From: Pseudomonas sp. G2-4
GTDB lineage: Bacteria > Pseudomonadota > Gammaproteobacteria > Pseudomonadales > Pseudomonadaceae
Direction of reading: 5' to 3'
Assembly: GCF_030064125.1 (NCBI RefSeq)
Contig: NZ_CP125957.1
Span: 1,922,001-1,986,000 of the forward strand
DNA length: 64,000 nucleotides
Shown here: one piece after another, positions 31,898-40,143 of the stretch
How the letters are laid out: every line of letters starts with the position of its first letter
Position numbering within the stretch: the first letter of the stretch is position 1
Translations under genes and position numbers: made by a program
The notes under the pieces: generated by a model
Told to the model about the DNA's origin: nothing
Seen by the model: only the letters and a program-made list of their open reading frames with translations
The model's database searches: none

Positions 31898-34347
31898 GCC
31901 AGCACCTCCAGCGTCTTCACAGGAATGACCTCGAACTCTTTTTTCAGCTGGGGTTGTTCCAGGCGTTGTTTCCACGGGTCCTGTTCCAGCGACAGGGAAA
32001 ACTTCAGGCGTTCGTGAAGGGCTTTGCGCCGCTCCGGGTCTTCGAGCACGGCTTTCTTGATGTGCTCCATGCCGACCCGCTGCATGTAGTGCACGGTGCG
32101 TTCAAGGTAGAAGGCTTCTTCGCGGTACAGCTGCAGGAAGGCGCCGTTGTATTCGCGCACTTCTTCGGCAGTCTTGAGTTTGACGAAGAACTCGGCGACC
32201 TCGGTCTTGATCCCGCCGTTGCCACCGATGTACATCTCCCAGCCGGAGTCGACACCGATGATGCCGACGTCCTTGATGCCGGCTTCCGAGCAGTTGCGCG
32301 GGCAACCGGAGACGGCCAGCTTGACCTTGTGGGGCGACCACATGTTGAACAGGTCGTGCTCCAGTTCGATGCCCAGTTGGGTCGAGTTTTGCGTGCCGAA
32401 GCGGCAGAACTCACTGCCCACGCAGGTTTTTACGGTGCGGATGGACTTCCCGTAGGCGTGGCCGGACGGCATGTCGAGGTCTTTCCAGACCCCCGGCAGG
32501 TCTTGCTTTTTGATCCCCAGCAAATCGATGCGCTGACCGCCAGTGACCTTGACCATGGGCACGTTGTATTTGTCGGCCACGTCGGCAATGCGCCGCAGTT
32601 CCGCAGGATTGGTCACGCCACCCCACATCCGCGGGACGACCGAGTAGGTGCCGTCTTTCTGGATGTTGGCGTGGGCGCGTTCGTTGATCAGGCGCGACTG
32701 CGGGTCGTCCTGGGCTTCGCCGGGCCAGGTGGAGATCAGGTAGTAGTTCAGCGCCGGGCGGCAGGTGGCGCAGCCGTTCGGGGTGCGCCAGTTCAGGTAG
32801 CTCATGGTCCCAGCGATGGTCAGCAGGTGTTGGTCGCGGATCGCCTGGCGGATCTGGCCGTGGTTGAGGTCGCTGCAACCGCAGATGGCTTTTTCGCTTT
32901 TCGGCTTGACGTCCGCCGCGCCGCCCACGGTGTTGATCAGGATCTGTTCCACCAGGCCGGCGCAGGAACCGCAGGAGCTGGCGGCCTTGGTGTGTTTTTT
33001 CACGTCATCGACGCTGAACAGCCCGTGCTCCTGGATCGCCTTGACGATGGTGCCCTTGCACACACCGTTGCAGCCGCAGACTTCGGCGCTGTCGGCCATG
33101 CTCATGGCTTTGTCCTGGCCCTGGTGGCCGACGTCGCCCAAGGCATTCTCGCCAAACATCAGGTGATCACGGATCTCGCTGATGCCGTGGTTCTCACGGA
33201 TCTGGCGGAAATACCAGCCGCCATCCGCCGTATCGCCGTAGAGACAGGCGCCGACCAGCACGTCGTCCTTGATCACCAGCTTTTTGTAGACGCCGCCGAT
33301 CGGGTCGGAAAGGGTGATGGTCTCGGTGCCTTCGCCACCCATGAAGTCGCCGGCGGAGAACAGGTCGATGCCGGTGACTTTTAGTTTGGTCGAGGTCACT
33401 GAGCCCTTGTAGGTGGCGAAGCCCAGTTGCGCGAGGTGGTTGGCGCAGACCTTGGCCTGTTCGAATAGCGGCGCGACCAAGCCATAGGCGGTGCCGCGAT
33501 GGCTGGCGCATTCGCCGATGGCGTAGATGCGCGGGTCGTAGGTTTGCAGGGTGTCGTTGACCAGGATCCCGCGGTTGCACGGGATGCCGGATTTTTCGGC
33601 CAGTTCGGTGTTGGGGCGGATGCCGGCAGCCATCACCACCAGGTCGGCGGGGATGATGTCGCCGTTCTTGAACTGCACCGAACCGACCCGGCCGTTGCCT
33701 GCATCGTGCAGGGCCTGGGTCTGCTCGCTGAGACGGAATTTCAGGCCGCGGTTTTCCAGGGCAGTTTGCAGCAGCTGGCCGCTGGTCTTGTCCAGTTGCC
33801 GTTCCAGCAGCCATTCGCCCAGGTGCACCACGGTCACGTCCATGCCCCGCAGCTTCAAGCCATTGGCGGCTTCCAGGCCCAGCAGGCCACCGCCGATCAC
33901 CACGGCGTGTTTGTGGGTCTTTGCGGTGTCGATCATCGCCTGGGTGTCGGCGATGTCGCGGTAGCCGATCACGCCGTCCAGGGTGTTGCCGGGAATCGGC
34001 AGGATGAACGGGGTAGAGCCGGTGGCGATCAGCAAGCGGTCGTATTCGGCTTCGCTGCCGTCTGCGGCGATGACCCGGCGCTTGACTCGGTCGATCTCCA
34101 CCACCTTGCGGTTGAGCAGCAGCTTGATGTCGTTGTCCAGGTACCAGCTCAGGTCGTTGAGCACGATCTCTTCGAACGTCTGCTCTCCGGCCAGCACCGG
34201 CGAGAGCAGGATGCGGTTGTAGTTGGTGTGGGGCTCGGCGCCGAACACCGTGATGTCGTAAAGCTCATTGCTCAACTTGAGCAGTTCTTCGAGGGTTCGA
34301 ACCCCGGCCATGCCGTTGCCGATCATTACCAGTTTGAGTTTTTTCAT
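31894..34347 (-). CDS. nirB: Assimilatory nitrite reductase [NAD(P)H], large subunit
   Basis: 817 residues. The FAD/NADH disulfide-reductase module (IGNGMAG; VIGGGLLGLEAANGL) is followed by two BFD-type [2Fe-2S] segments (CGCNGVCKG; CGSCAGL) and the sulfite/nitrite reductase domain. Siroheme-4Fe4S cysteines appear in CVGSEFC and CPRNC. It reduces nitrite to ammonium. The ATG at 34347 gives the normal N terminus MKKLKLVMIGNGMAG. The upstream leader carries a terminator and hexaloop hairpins (separate entries). Confidence 0.95.
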   Translation of the reverse strand: MKKLKLVMIGNGMAGVRTLEELLKLSNELYDITVFGAEPHTNYNRILLSPVLAGEQTFEEIVLNDLSWYLDNDIKLLLNRKVVEIDRVKRRVIAADGSEAEYDRLLIATGSTPFILPIPGNTLDGVIGYRDIADTQAMIDTAKTHKHAVVIGGGLLGLEAANGLKLRGMDVTVVHLGEWLLERQLDKTSGQLLQTALENRGLKFRLSEQTQALHDAGNGRVGSVQFKNGDIIPADLVVMAAGIRPNTELAEKSGIPCNRGILVNDTLQTYDPRIYAIGECASHRGTAYGLVAPLFEQAKVCANHLAQLGFATYKGSVTSTKLKVTGIDLFSAGDFMGGEGTETITLSDPIGGVYKKLVIKDDVLVGACLYGDTADGGWYFRQIRENHGISEIRDHLMFGENALGDVGHQGQDKAMSMADSAEVCGCNGVCKGTIVKAIQEHGLFSVDDVKKHTKAASSCGSCAGLVEQILINTVGGAADVKPKSEKAICGCSDLNHGQIRQAIRDQHLLTIAGTMSYLNWRTPNGCATCRPALNYYLISTWPGEAQDDPQSRLINERAHANIQKDGTYSVVPRMWGGVTNPAELRRIADVADKYNVPMVKVTGGQRIDLLGIKKQDLPGVWKDLDMPSGHAYGKSIRTVKTCVGSEFCRFGTQNSTQLGIELEHDLFNMWSPHKVKLAVSGCPRNCSEAGIKDVGIIGVDSGWEMYIGGNGGIKTEVAEFFVKLKTAEEVREYNGAFLQLYREEAFYLERTVHYMQRVGMEHIKKAVLEDPERRKALHERLKFSLSLEQDPWKQRLEQPQLKKEFEVIPVKTLEVLA

Positions 34348-34410
34348 CAGGGTTCTCCGCAAGTTCAGGCCCGTTTCATCACGGTGATCGGGCTGGCTCG
34401 GCAATTTTTT

Positions 34411-34458
34411 CGAAAACAAAAAAAGGCGTCCCGCTAGTTGCCTAGCGAGGACGCCTTT
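34411..34458 (-). terminator. Leader terminator upstream of nirB (attenuator)
   Basis: On the minus strand AAAGGCGTCC pairs with GGACGCCTTT, with an inner 6-bp stem and 4-base loop, followed by a run of seven Ts. It lies 64 bases before the nirB ATG, inside its own leader, so it must be bypassed for expression. Confidence 0.85.
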
Positions 34459-34465
34459 GTCCTGG

Positions 34466-34505
34466 TCCCGTTCTCTCGGGAAGCACCGCCTTCATCGTTG
34501 GAGGC
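34466..34505 (-). promoter_or_regulatory. Two-hexaloop ANTAR target RNA in the nirB leader
   Basis: Read on the minus strand. The first hairpin (34488-34505) is GCCTCC-AACGAT-GAAGGC with one C-A mismatch. The second (34466-34481) is TCCCG-AGAGAA-CGGGA. Both loops are six bases with A at position 1 and G at position 4, the published signature for ANTAR-domain antiterminators. NasT, encoded about 4 kb away, has such a domain. The leader terminator follows within 8 bases. Confidence 0.78.
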
Positions 34506-34532
34506 GTGGCTTTATGTATGGTGAGAGAGGTT

Positions 34533-34550
34533 ATGCAGTGGTTGTGCCAA
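34533..34550 (-). promoter_or_regulatory. Sigma-54 promoter of the nirB operon
   Basis: On the minus strand TTGGCACAACCACTGCAT: GG and GC are 10 bases apart, as in the -24/-12 consensus TGGCAC-N5-TTGC (one mismatch). The implied RNA start near 34523 falls just before the first hexaloop hairpin, which supports it. Nitrogen control through RpoN/NtrC is expected. Confidence 0.72.
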
Positions 34551-34667
34551 GTGGCTTGAGGGCTTGGATTTATTGGGGGACAGGCTGGGTGGGCGATGGA
34601 GAAGGGGATTTATTGCACCGAATCAAAGCGTGTTGCCCGGTAATGGAGCGCCGTTGAGGGCGCTCTT

Positions 34668-34759
34668 GTGGCGAGGGAGCTTGCTCCCGCTCGAGCGCGA
34701 AGCGGTCGCAAGTTCTTGGGTCTGCTTCGCAGCCCAGCGGGAGCAAGCTCCCTCGCCAC
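34668..34759. repeat. REP doublet, family B
   Basis: A short version of the family B unit (inverted GTGGCGAGGGAGCTTGCTCC ends about 50 bases apart) between the 3' end of the kinase gene and the nirB promoter. The rest of the 34348-34765 gap is the nirB leader and promoter; I see no gene there. Confidence 0.85.
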
Positions 34760-34765
34760 GGGTCA

Positions 34766-36436
34766 TTACGAATGGAACACCAGAAACAGCAGCACAATAT
34801 TCACCACCAAAGACACCAGCGCCAAGGTCCGCCAAACCTTCAGCGGCTCCCTTTCCAATAATGGCCGGGGCCTTACGCTCAAGCTGCGCCGTTCGCCTTG
34901 CTCCAGCAGCAACAACCACTCCTCAGCCGTTTCAAAGCGTTGCTCCGGATCCGCGGCGACGGCACGTTCCAGACTTTGCCCGAGCCATTCGGCCAGGTCC
35001 GGTCGATAGCGACTGGCATTGACCGGCACGCCAAAGCGCGGGCGCTGGAACGCCTCGATTTCGCCGTAGGGATAATGCCCGGTCAGCAGGAAGTACAAAG
35101 TCACACCGACCGAGTACAGGTCCTGTTGCGCGGTTGGCGCGGTGCCGGCGAAGGCTTCCGGGGCGATGTAGCTGGGCGTGCCGGGCAACACGTTGGCCTG
35201 GTCCTCGGACAAGCCCGGGCAGTAGGCCAGGCCGAAGTCCAGCAAACGCAATTCCCCGTCATCCCCCAGGTGCAGGTTTTCTGGCTTGATGTCGCGGTGG
35301 TAGATCTGCCTTCGATGCAACAGGCCCACCGCCCGCACCAACCGTTGCGCCAAGTCCAGCCACTGGGCCAGAGGCAGTGGCCCGCCCTGGCTAAATAGTT
35401 CGGCCAGGGTCATGCCCGAATATTCGCGCATCACGTAGTACAAATGCTGACGCTGGGGAACGCCATGGACCTCGGGAAACTGCCGTCCGGCGACCCGCTT
35501 GAGAAACCATTCTTCCGACAGCAACGCCTGTCCGGCACGGCTGTCGTCCCGTAGATGTCCCGGCAAGGTTTTCAGCAACCAGGGTTGGCCCTGACCGTCG
35601 AGTACACGGTAGAGCAACGATTGCTGGCTCTGGCCGAGCAGGTTTTCGATCTGCCAGCCTTCGAACACTTGGCTGGATTTCAATGCCGGAGGAAGGGGCC
35701 ATTGCTGCAACTGGATCAACGCATCGCCGATGCTTGCTTCGCCCAATGCGTCGACCCGCACCAACAAGGCGCTGGCGTTATCCTGGCTGCCGGCCAGGTG
35801 CGCGGCGTTGACCAGGGTTTGGGCGGCGAGGTCCAGGTCCGGTTGGTCCCGCAGAATGCCAGCGATGGCCGTATCGCCCAGGACCGCCCAGACGCCGTCG
35901 CTGAGCAGCACGAAGGTTTCGTCGGTGCGCAGTTCGCCGTCAAGGAAATCCAGGATCAGGTGTTGATCCAGCCCCAGGGCACGCTTGAGCACATGCTGCA
36001 TGCCCTGTTGTTCCCAGACGTGGTCTTCGCTGACCCGTTGCAGGTGCTCGGCGTGCCAGCGGTAGACCCGGCAATCGCCGACGTGGGCCAGGGTGAAGCG
36101 CCGGCCCCGCAGGACCAGGGCACTGACGGTGGTGAGCAGCGGTTGCCCGCCACCGTTGGCCTGCAGCCAGCGATTCTGCGCCAGCAACAGTCGGTCCAGT
36201 GCTTGGGCCACGCCCCAGGTTTGCGGCGTGGAGTAATAGTCCAGGGCCAGGGCCTGCAAGGTCGAACGGGCGGCCAGCCCGCCATCGGCGCATTGGCTCA
36301 CGCCGTCGGCGATGGCGAACAGGTAGCCCTTGCTGGCAGCCAGGGCCGGGGCCGGGGTGACCAGGCGCAGGGCGTCCTGGTTTTCCTCCCGCGGGCCGAT
36401 GGCACTGGCTTCGGCGAAACTCAGTTGCAGGCTCAT
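34766..36436 (-). CDS. Fused PP2C-type phosphatase and Ser/Thr protein kinase with C-terminal membrane anchor
   Basis: 556 residues. The N-terminal PP2C domain (about 1-235) has REENQDA, FAIADG and LLSDGVW metal-binding aspartates and DNASA. A kinase domain (about 245-515) has a Lys in LLKTLP, catalytic H-R-D-I-K-P-E-N, D-F-G and PSYIAPE. A single helix (VWRTLALVSLVVNIVLLFLVF) ends it. The phosphorylation target is unknown. It lies 9 bases after the nitrate transporter stop, the place of PA1782 in PAO1, so nitrogen-source control by protein phosphorylation is an inference from context. Confidence 0.85.
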   Translation of the reverse strand: MSLQLSFAEASAIGPREENQDALRLVTPAPALAASKGYLFAIADGVSQCADGGLAARSTLQALALDYYSTPQTWGVAQALDRLLLAQNRWLQANGGGQPLLTTVSALVLRGRRFTLAHVGDCRVYRWHAEHLQRVSEDHVWEQQGMQHVLKRALGLDQHLILDFLDGELRTDETFVLLSDGVWAVLGDTAIAGILRDQPDLDLAAQTLVNAAHLAGSQDNASALLVRVDALGEASIGDALIQLQQWPLPPALKSSQVFEGWQIENLLGQSQQSLLYRVLDGQGQPWLLKTLPGHLRDDSRAGQALLSEEWFLKRVAGRQFPEVHGVPQRQHLYYVMREYSGMTLAELFSQGGPLPLAQWLDLAQRLVRAVGLLHRRQIYHRDIKPENLHLGDDGELRLLDFGLAYCPGLSEDQANVLPGTPSYIAPEAFAGTAPTAQQDLYSVGVTLYFLLTGHYPYGEIEAFQRPRFGVPVNASRYRPDLAEWLGQSLERAVAADPEQRFETAEEWLLLLEQGERRSLSVRPRPLLEREPLKVWRTLALVSLVVNIVLLFLVFHS

Positions 36437-36445
36437 GGGGGCTGG

Positions 36446-37657
36446 TTATACCCGCGCCGCAGTGACGGCGGCCGAGCCCCAGGTGGTCCTCCAGCGACGC
36501 TTGACGCCGTACAGGCCGAACCAGGCCAGCACGCCGAGGCTGGCGAACAACCACAGCGCCAGTTGATAGCTGCCGGTGCTTTGCTTGATCGCACCCATGC
36601 CCGCGGCGAGGGCAAAGCCACCGATGCCGCCGGCCATGCCGATCAGCCCGGTCATCACGCCGATTTCGCGACGGAAGCGTTGGGGCACCAGTTGGAACAC
36701 CGCGCCGTTGCCCGCACCCAAACCAAGCATGGTGCAAACGAACAGGGCCAGGGCCGCATAGGAGCTTGGCAGGTTGAAACCCACCGCCGCGATGCAGACC
36801 GCTGCGACGGTGTACATGCCCAGCAACGTGCGGATGCCGCCGAAACGATCCGCCAGGGCGCCGCCCAATGGCCGCATCAGGCTGCCACCGAAGACGCAGG
36901 CGGCGGTGTAGTAGCCGGCGGTCACCGGGCTCAGGCCATATTGGTCGTTGAAGTAGCCGGGCAGGGCGCTGGCCAGGCCGATGAAGCCGCCGAAGGTCAC
37001 GCTGTAGAAGAACATGAACCACCAGCTGTCACGGTCGCCCAGGGCCTTGAGGTAGTCGGCCATGGATTTGGCTTTCGGCCGCTCGGGAGCGTTCTTGGCC
37101 AGCCAGGCGAAGAGCACCAGGGTCAGCACCAGCGGGATCAGGGCGAAGCCGAACACGTTGGTCCAGCCGAACGCCACCGCCATGACCGGTGCGATCAACG
37201 CGGCGAGCACGGTGCCCGAGTTACCGGCACCGGCAATGCCCATGGCCTTGCCTTGGTGCTGTGGCGGATACCACTGGGACGCCAGCGGAAGGGCCACGGC
37301 GAACGACGCGCCGGCCACGCCCAGGAACAGGCCCAGCAACAGGGCTTGCTCGTAGCTGTGGATGCCGAGTTTCCAGGCGCAGAACAGCGCACCGATCACA
37401 ATTACCTGGCCCGCCATGCCGGCGGTTTTTGGCGAAATCCGATCGGCCAGCAGGCCCATGAACAAACGCAGCACGGCACCGGCCAGGATCGGCGTCGCCA
37501 CCATCAGGCCGCGTTGCTGGGTGGTCAGGTGCAGGTCGGCGGAGATCTGTACCGCCAGTGGACCGAGCAGGTACCAGACCATGAAACTCAGGTCGAAGTA
37601 GAGGAAGGCCGCGAACAGAGTCGGGGTGTGGCCGGATTTCCAGAAGCTTGAATTCAT
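36446..37657 (-). CDS. nasA: Nitrate/nitrite transporter, NNP family of MFS
   Basis: 403 residues with twelve predicted membrane helices. It has the NNP nitrate signature glycine stretches GAGNSGTVLAAL (TM5) and GLGAGNGAVFQLVP (TM8-like), plus the MFS loop ADRISPKTAG. It imports nitrate for assimilation. In PAO1 the homologue PA1783 is called nasA, a name clash with the reductase gene. The ATG at 37657 was chosen because the first helix follows; its leader carries a terminator and an ANTAR-type hairpin. Confidence 0.9.
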   Translation of the reverse strand: MNSSFWKSGHTPTLFAAFLYFDLSFMVWYLLGPLAVQISADLHLTTQQRGLMVATPILAGAVLRLFMGLLADRISPKTAGMAGQVIVIGALFCAWKLGIHSYEQALLLGLFLGVAGASFAVALPLASQWYPPQHQGKAMGIAGAGNSGTVLAALIAPVMAVAFGWTNVFGFALIPLVLTLVLFAWLAKNAPERPKAKSMADYLKALGDRDSWWFMFFYSVTFGGFIGLASALPGYFNDQYGLSPVTAGYYTAACVFGGSLMRPLGGALADRFGGIRTLLGMYTVAAVCIAAVGFNLPSSYAALALFVCTMLGLGAGNGAVFQLVPQRFRREIGVMTGLIGMAGGIGGFALAAGMGAIKQSTGSYQLALWLFASLGVLAWFGLYGVKRRWRTTWGSAAVTAARV

Positions 37658-37749
37658 CGCGCACCTCAGCTGTAAAAGTCTCGAGAAATGAGTCAGTGCT
37701 TTGAGCAGTGCGCCGCCTGTGGTCGCACCACCGGCCCCGAAGAGCCAAA

Positions 37750-37807
37750 ACAAAAAAACGCCGCAACCCGGATTGCCAGAGAGGCAAGGAGGGTATGCGA
37801 CGTCTTT
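37750..37807 (-). terminator. Leader terminator upstream of the nitrate transporter
   Basis: On the minus strand AAAGACGTCGCA pairs (with two G-U wobbles) with TGCGGCGTTTTT, followed by more Ts. The 30-base loop holds its own hairpin TTGCC-TCTCT-GGCAA. It sits about 95 bases before the ATG in the transcript leader, so it acts as an attenuator. Confidence 0.75.
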
Positions 37808-37818
37808 GTCGTAGGTGG

Positions 37819-37838
37819 GGCAACCGCCGTTGGTTACC
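37819..37838 (-). promoter_or_regulatory. ANTAR-type hexaloop hairpin in the nitrate transporter leader
   Basis: On the minus strand GGTAACC-AACGGC-GGTTGCC: a 7-bp stem with one wobble and a six-base loop with A1 and G4. It is placed just before the leader terminator. I could not find a second clear hexaloop upstream of it. Confidence 0.65.
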
Positions 37839-37851
37839 TGTGGGATTACTT

Positions 37852-37869
37852 AAGCGAGATCTGTGCCAA
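37852..37869 (-). promoter_or_regulatory. Sigma-54 promoter of the nitrate transporter operon
   Basis: On the minus strand TTGGCACAGATCTCGCTT: perfect -24 TGGCAC, and TCGC at -12 (one mismatch from TTGC) at correct spacing. The implied RNA start near 37842 lies just upstream of the hexaloop hairpin. Confidence 0.68.
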
Positions 37870-37891
37870 CAGCGGGGATCGGTGTGAGGGC

Positions 37892-37968
37892 TATCGCGAG
37901 CAGGCTCGCTCCCACAATGGATCTTCAGGGGCCGCAGAACCTGTGGGAGCGAGCTTGCTCGCGATGAC
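37892..37968. repeat. REP doublet, family A
   Basis: Inverted GCGAGCAGGCTCGCTCCCAC and GTGGGAGCGAGCTTGCTCGC. It lies immediately upstream of the sigma-54 promoter, where enhancer sites would be expected. Confidence 0.85.
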
Positions 37969-38006
37969 GGTGGGTCAGTCGATATTGATGTTGGACGTTA
38001 GATGGC

Positions 38007-38077
38007 TATCGCGAGCAGGCTCGCTCCCACAATGATCCGCAGTGGCCGCAGAGCCTGTGGGAGCCTGCTCGCGATGG
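38007..38077. repeat. REP doublet, family A (second copy in same gap)
   Basis: A further inverted pair; its right half is shortened (GTGGGAGCCTGCTCGCGATG). With the previous doublet, the promoter and the leader it accounts for the 37658-38102 gap; no gene is seen there. Confidence 0.8.
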
Positions 38078-38102
38078 AACCAGGCCAGGCGCTACAAGGC
38101 CT

Positions 38103-38678
38103 TCAGCCGAGCAACTCATTCATTGCGATGATCTGTTCCGCCACCTGGATCAGCTTCTGTTGGCGGCTCATGGCCTGGCGGCGCATCAGGGTGTAGGCCT
38201 GTTCTTCATTGCAGTCCTTCATCTTCATCAGCATGCCCTTGGCCAGTTCGATGCGCTTGCGCTCGGCCAGTTGCTGGTCACGGGCCAGGAGCTGGGCGCG
38301 CAGGGCCTGGTCGCTTTCGAAGCGGGCCATGGCCACGTCGAGGATCGGTTGCAGGCGTGCGGCGTGGATGCCTTCGACGATGTAGGCGCTGACGCCCGAC
38401 TTGATCGCCTGGCGCATGACATCCGGGTCGTGCTCGTCGGTAAACATGACGATCGGTCGGGGCTGGTCGCGACTGACCAGCACCACTTGCTCCATGACAT
38501 CGCGTCCGGGTGACTCGGTATCGATCAGGATCACGTCCGGACGCACCGTTTCGACGCGCGCCGGCAGGTCGATGGTCAATCCGGATTCATCGATGACTTC
38601 GAATCCGGCTTCAATCAGGGCGGCTTTGAGGCGACCGACTTTTTTCGCGGTGTCGTTGATCAGCAGGATACGCAGCAT
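38103..38678 (-). CDS. nasT: Nitrate-responsive antiterminator NasT (receiver-ANTAR)
   Basis: 191 residues. A receiver-like domain keeps D53 (LIDTES) but lacks the usual Lys near AYIVEG. The C-terminal ANTAR helices are ERKRIELAKGMLMKM and EEQAYTLMRRQAM. It binds leader RNA and prevents termination; NasS holds it inactive without nitrate. The matching RNA hairpins are visible before nirB and the transporter. It lies 14 bases after nasS. Confidence 0.93.
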   Translation of the reverse strand: MLRILLINDTAKKVGRLKAALIEAGFEVIDESGLTIDLPARVETVRPDVILIDTESPGRDVMEQVVLVSRDQPRPIVMFTDEHDPDVMRQAIKSGVSAYIVEGIHAARLQPILDVAMARFESDQALRAQLLARDQQLAERKRIELAKGMLMKMKDCNEEQAYTLMRRQAMSRQQKLIQVAEQIIAMNELLG

Positions 38679-38692
38679 GGTCGAGGCTCCTG

Positions 38693-39904
38693 TCAGCGGC
38701 TGGCGAAAAGGGGAGCCGCATCGCTCAATGCGTGCAGTTTGAAGCTACGGGCATATTTGGCCGGGTCCGAACCGTCCCAGGTGGTGCCGTCGATCAACTG
38801 GCTGCTGCGCATGTCCTCGGGTGGTGACGCGATGTCCAGTGCTCCAGAGGCTTCACGGTACAGTTTGAGCTGCTGGACGTCCCGAGCCACGACCAGGTAA
38901 TCCGGGTCTTCGCGCAACAGGCCCCAGCGGCGGAACTGGGTCATGAACCACATGCCGTCGGACAAATACGGCAGGTTTACCTCGCCATTGCCGTGGAAGC
39001 GCATGGCGTGGGGATCCTGCCAACTGTTGCCCAAGCCATCGGCGTAGATCCCCAGCAACCGGGGCTCAATGCAGTCCAGTGGTGCGTCGAGGTATTCAGG
39101 TGCGCTCAACAGTTGCGCGGTGCTGCGACGGTTTTCGCTGCTTTGTTCGATGAAGCGGCTGGCTTCGAGGATCGCCATCACCAGGGCCCGGGCGGTATTG
39201 GGGTACTGCTCGACGAATGCGCGGGTGCAGCCCAGGACTTTTTCCGGGTGATCGGGCCAGATGGTCTGGGTGGTCGCCAGGGTGAACCCCAGGTTCTGCT
39301 TCACTGCGCTGGCGCACCAAGGCTCGCCGACGCAAAAGCCGTCGATACGCCCGGCTTGCAGGTGCGCGATCATTTGTGGCGGTGGCACCACCACGCTGTC
39401 GACATCCGACAACGGATGGATGCCCTGGGCGGCGAGCCAGTAATAGAGCCACATGGCGTGGGTGCCGGTGGGGAAGGTCTGGGCGAAGGTCAGTTTCGGG
39501 CGAGTTTGGTGCACATGCTGTTCCAGTGCCTCAGGACTGGTCACGCCTTGGGCCTGCAAACCATGGGACAGGTTGATGCTCTGGCCATTCTGGTTCAGGC
39601 CCATCAGCACGGCCATGTCGGTCGGTGCGACACCGCCGATGCCCAAGTGCACGGCGTAGATCAAGCCGTACAGGCTGTGGGCGGCATCGATTTCACCGCT
39701 GACCAGCTTGTCCCGCAGGTTGGCCCAGGACGTCTGGCGCTTGAGGTTCAGGGTCAGGCCGTAGGGTTGGGCGAAGCCCTGGGTGGCGGCCACCACGACT
39801 GGGGCGCAGTCACTCAAGGCCATGAAGCCCAGGTTGATCGCGCTCTTTTCCGGGGCATCGCTGCCATTGACCCAAGCCAGGGGGTTGGCTGGAACTTCAT
39901 TCAT
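38693..39904 (-). CDS. nasS: Nitrate sensor NasS (periplasmic-binding-fold, cytoplasmic)
   Basis: 403 residues of the NrtA/CmpA nitrate-binding fold (LGFMALSDCAPVVVA; CVGEPWCASAV), but with no signal peptide, which marks the cytoplasmic sensor rather than a transporter component. Nitrate binding releases NasT. The start at 39904 leaves little space to the opposite-strand regulator of the T3SS island. Confidence 0.9.
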   Translation of the reverse strand: MNEVPANPLAWVNGSDAPEKSAINLGFMALSDCAPVVVAATQGFAQPYGLTLNLKRQTSWANLRDKLVSGEIDAAHSLYGLIYAVHLGIGGVAPTDMAVLMGLNQNGQSINLSHGLQAQGVTSPEALEQHVHQTRPKLTFAQTFPTGTHAMWLYYWLAAQGIHPLSDVDSVVVPPPQMIAHLQAGRIDGFCVGEPWCASAVKQNLGFTLATTQTIWPDHPEKVLGCTRAFVEQYPNTARALVMAILEASRFIEQSSENRRSTAQLLSAPEYLDAPLDCIEPRLLGIYADGLGNSWQDPHAMRFHGNGEVNLPYLSDGMWFMTQFRRWGLLREDPDYLVVARDVQQLKLYREASGALDIASPPEDMRSSQLIDGTTWDGSDPAKYARSFKLHALSDAAPLFASR

Positions 39905-40143
39905 CGCGCATCACCTTCCACGTAAAAAAAGCGCCGTACCCAGCGCTGCCAGGGCAGGGCCGGATGACGACGCCGTTGTCCTTTAAATCAGTGTGGCACT
40001 CATCCGCCATTGGCATGGGCACCGATGAACGAAAAGGGTGCAAGGCATATGCCAGCGTGCTCCATCAGCTTCCCATCAAGATTCCCATCGCGGTGTCTTT
40101 CATCCTGTCGACCTTCCAACGCCACGTAGCAAAGGGGAACGGT

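Noticed and set aside
31873..33384. 503-codon plus-strand frame across nirB
   Set aside because: Antisense shadow; nirB with all cluster cysteines is on the minus strand.
35555..37651. 698-codon plus-strand frame across kinase and transporter genes
   Set aside because: Gln/His/Gly-rich shadow spanning two real genes, no ribosome site.
36446..37657. Transporter as a respiratory NarK
   Set aside because: Neighbours are assimilatory and the leader carries NasT-type signals, so an assimilatory role is favoured.
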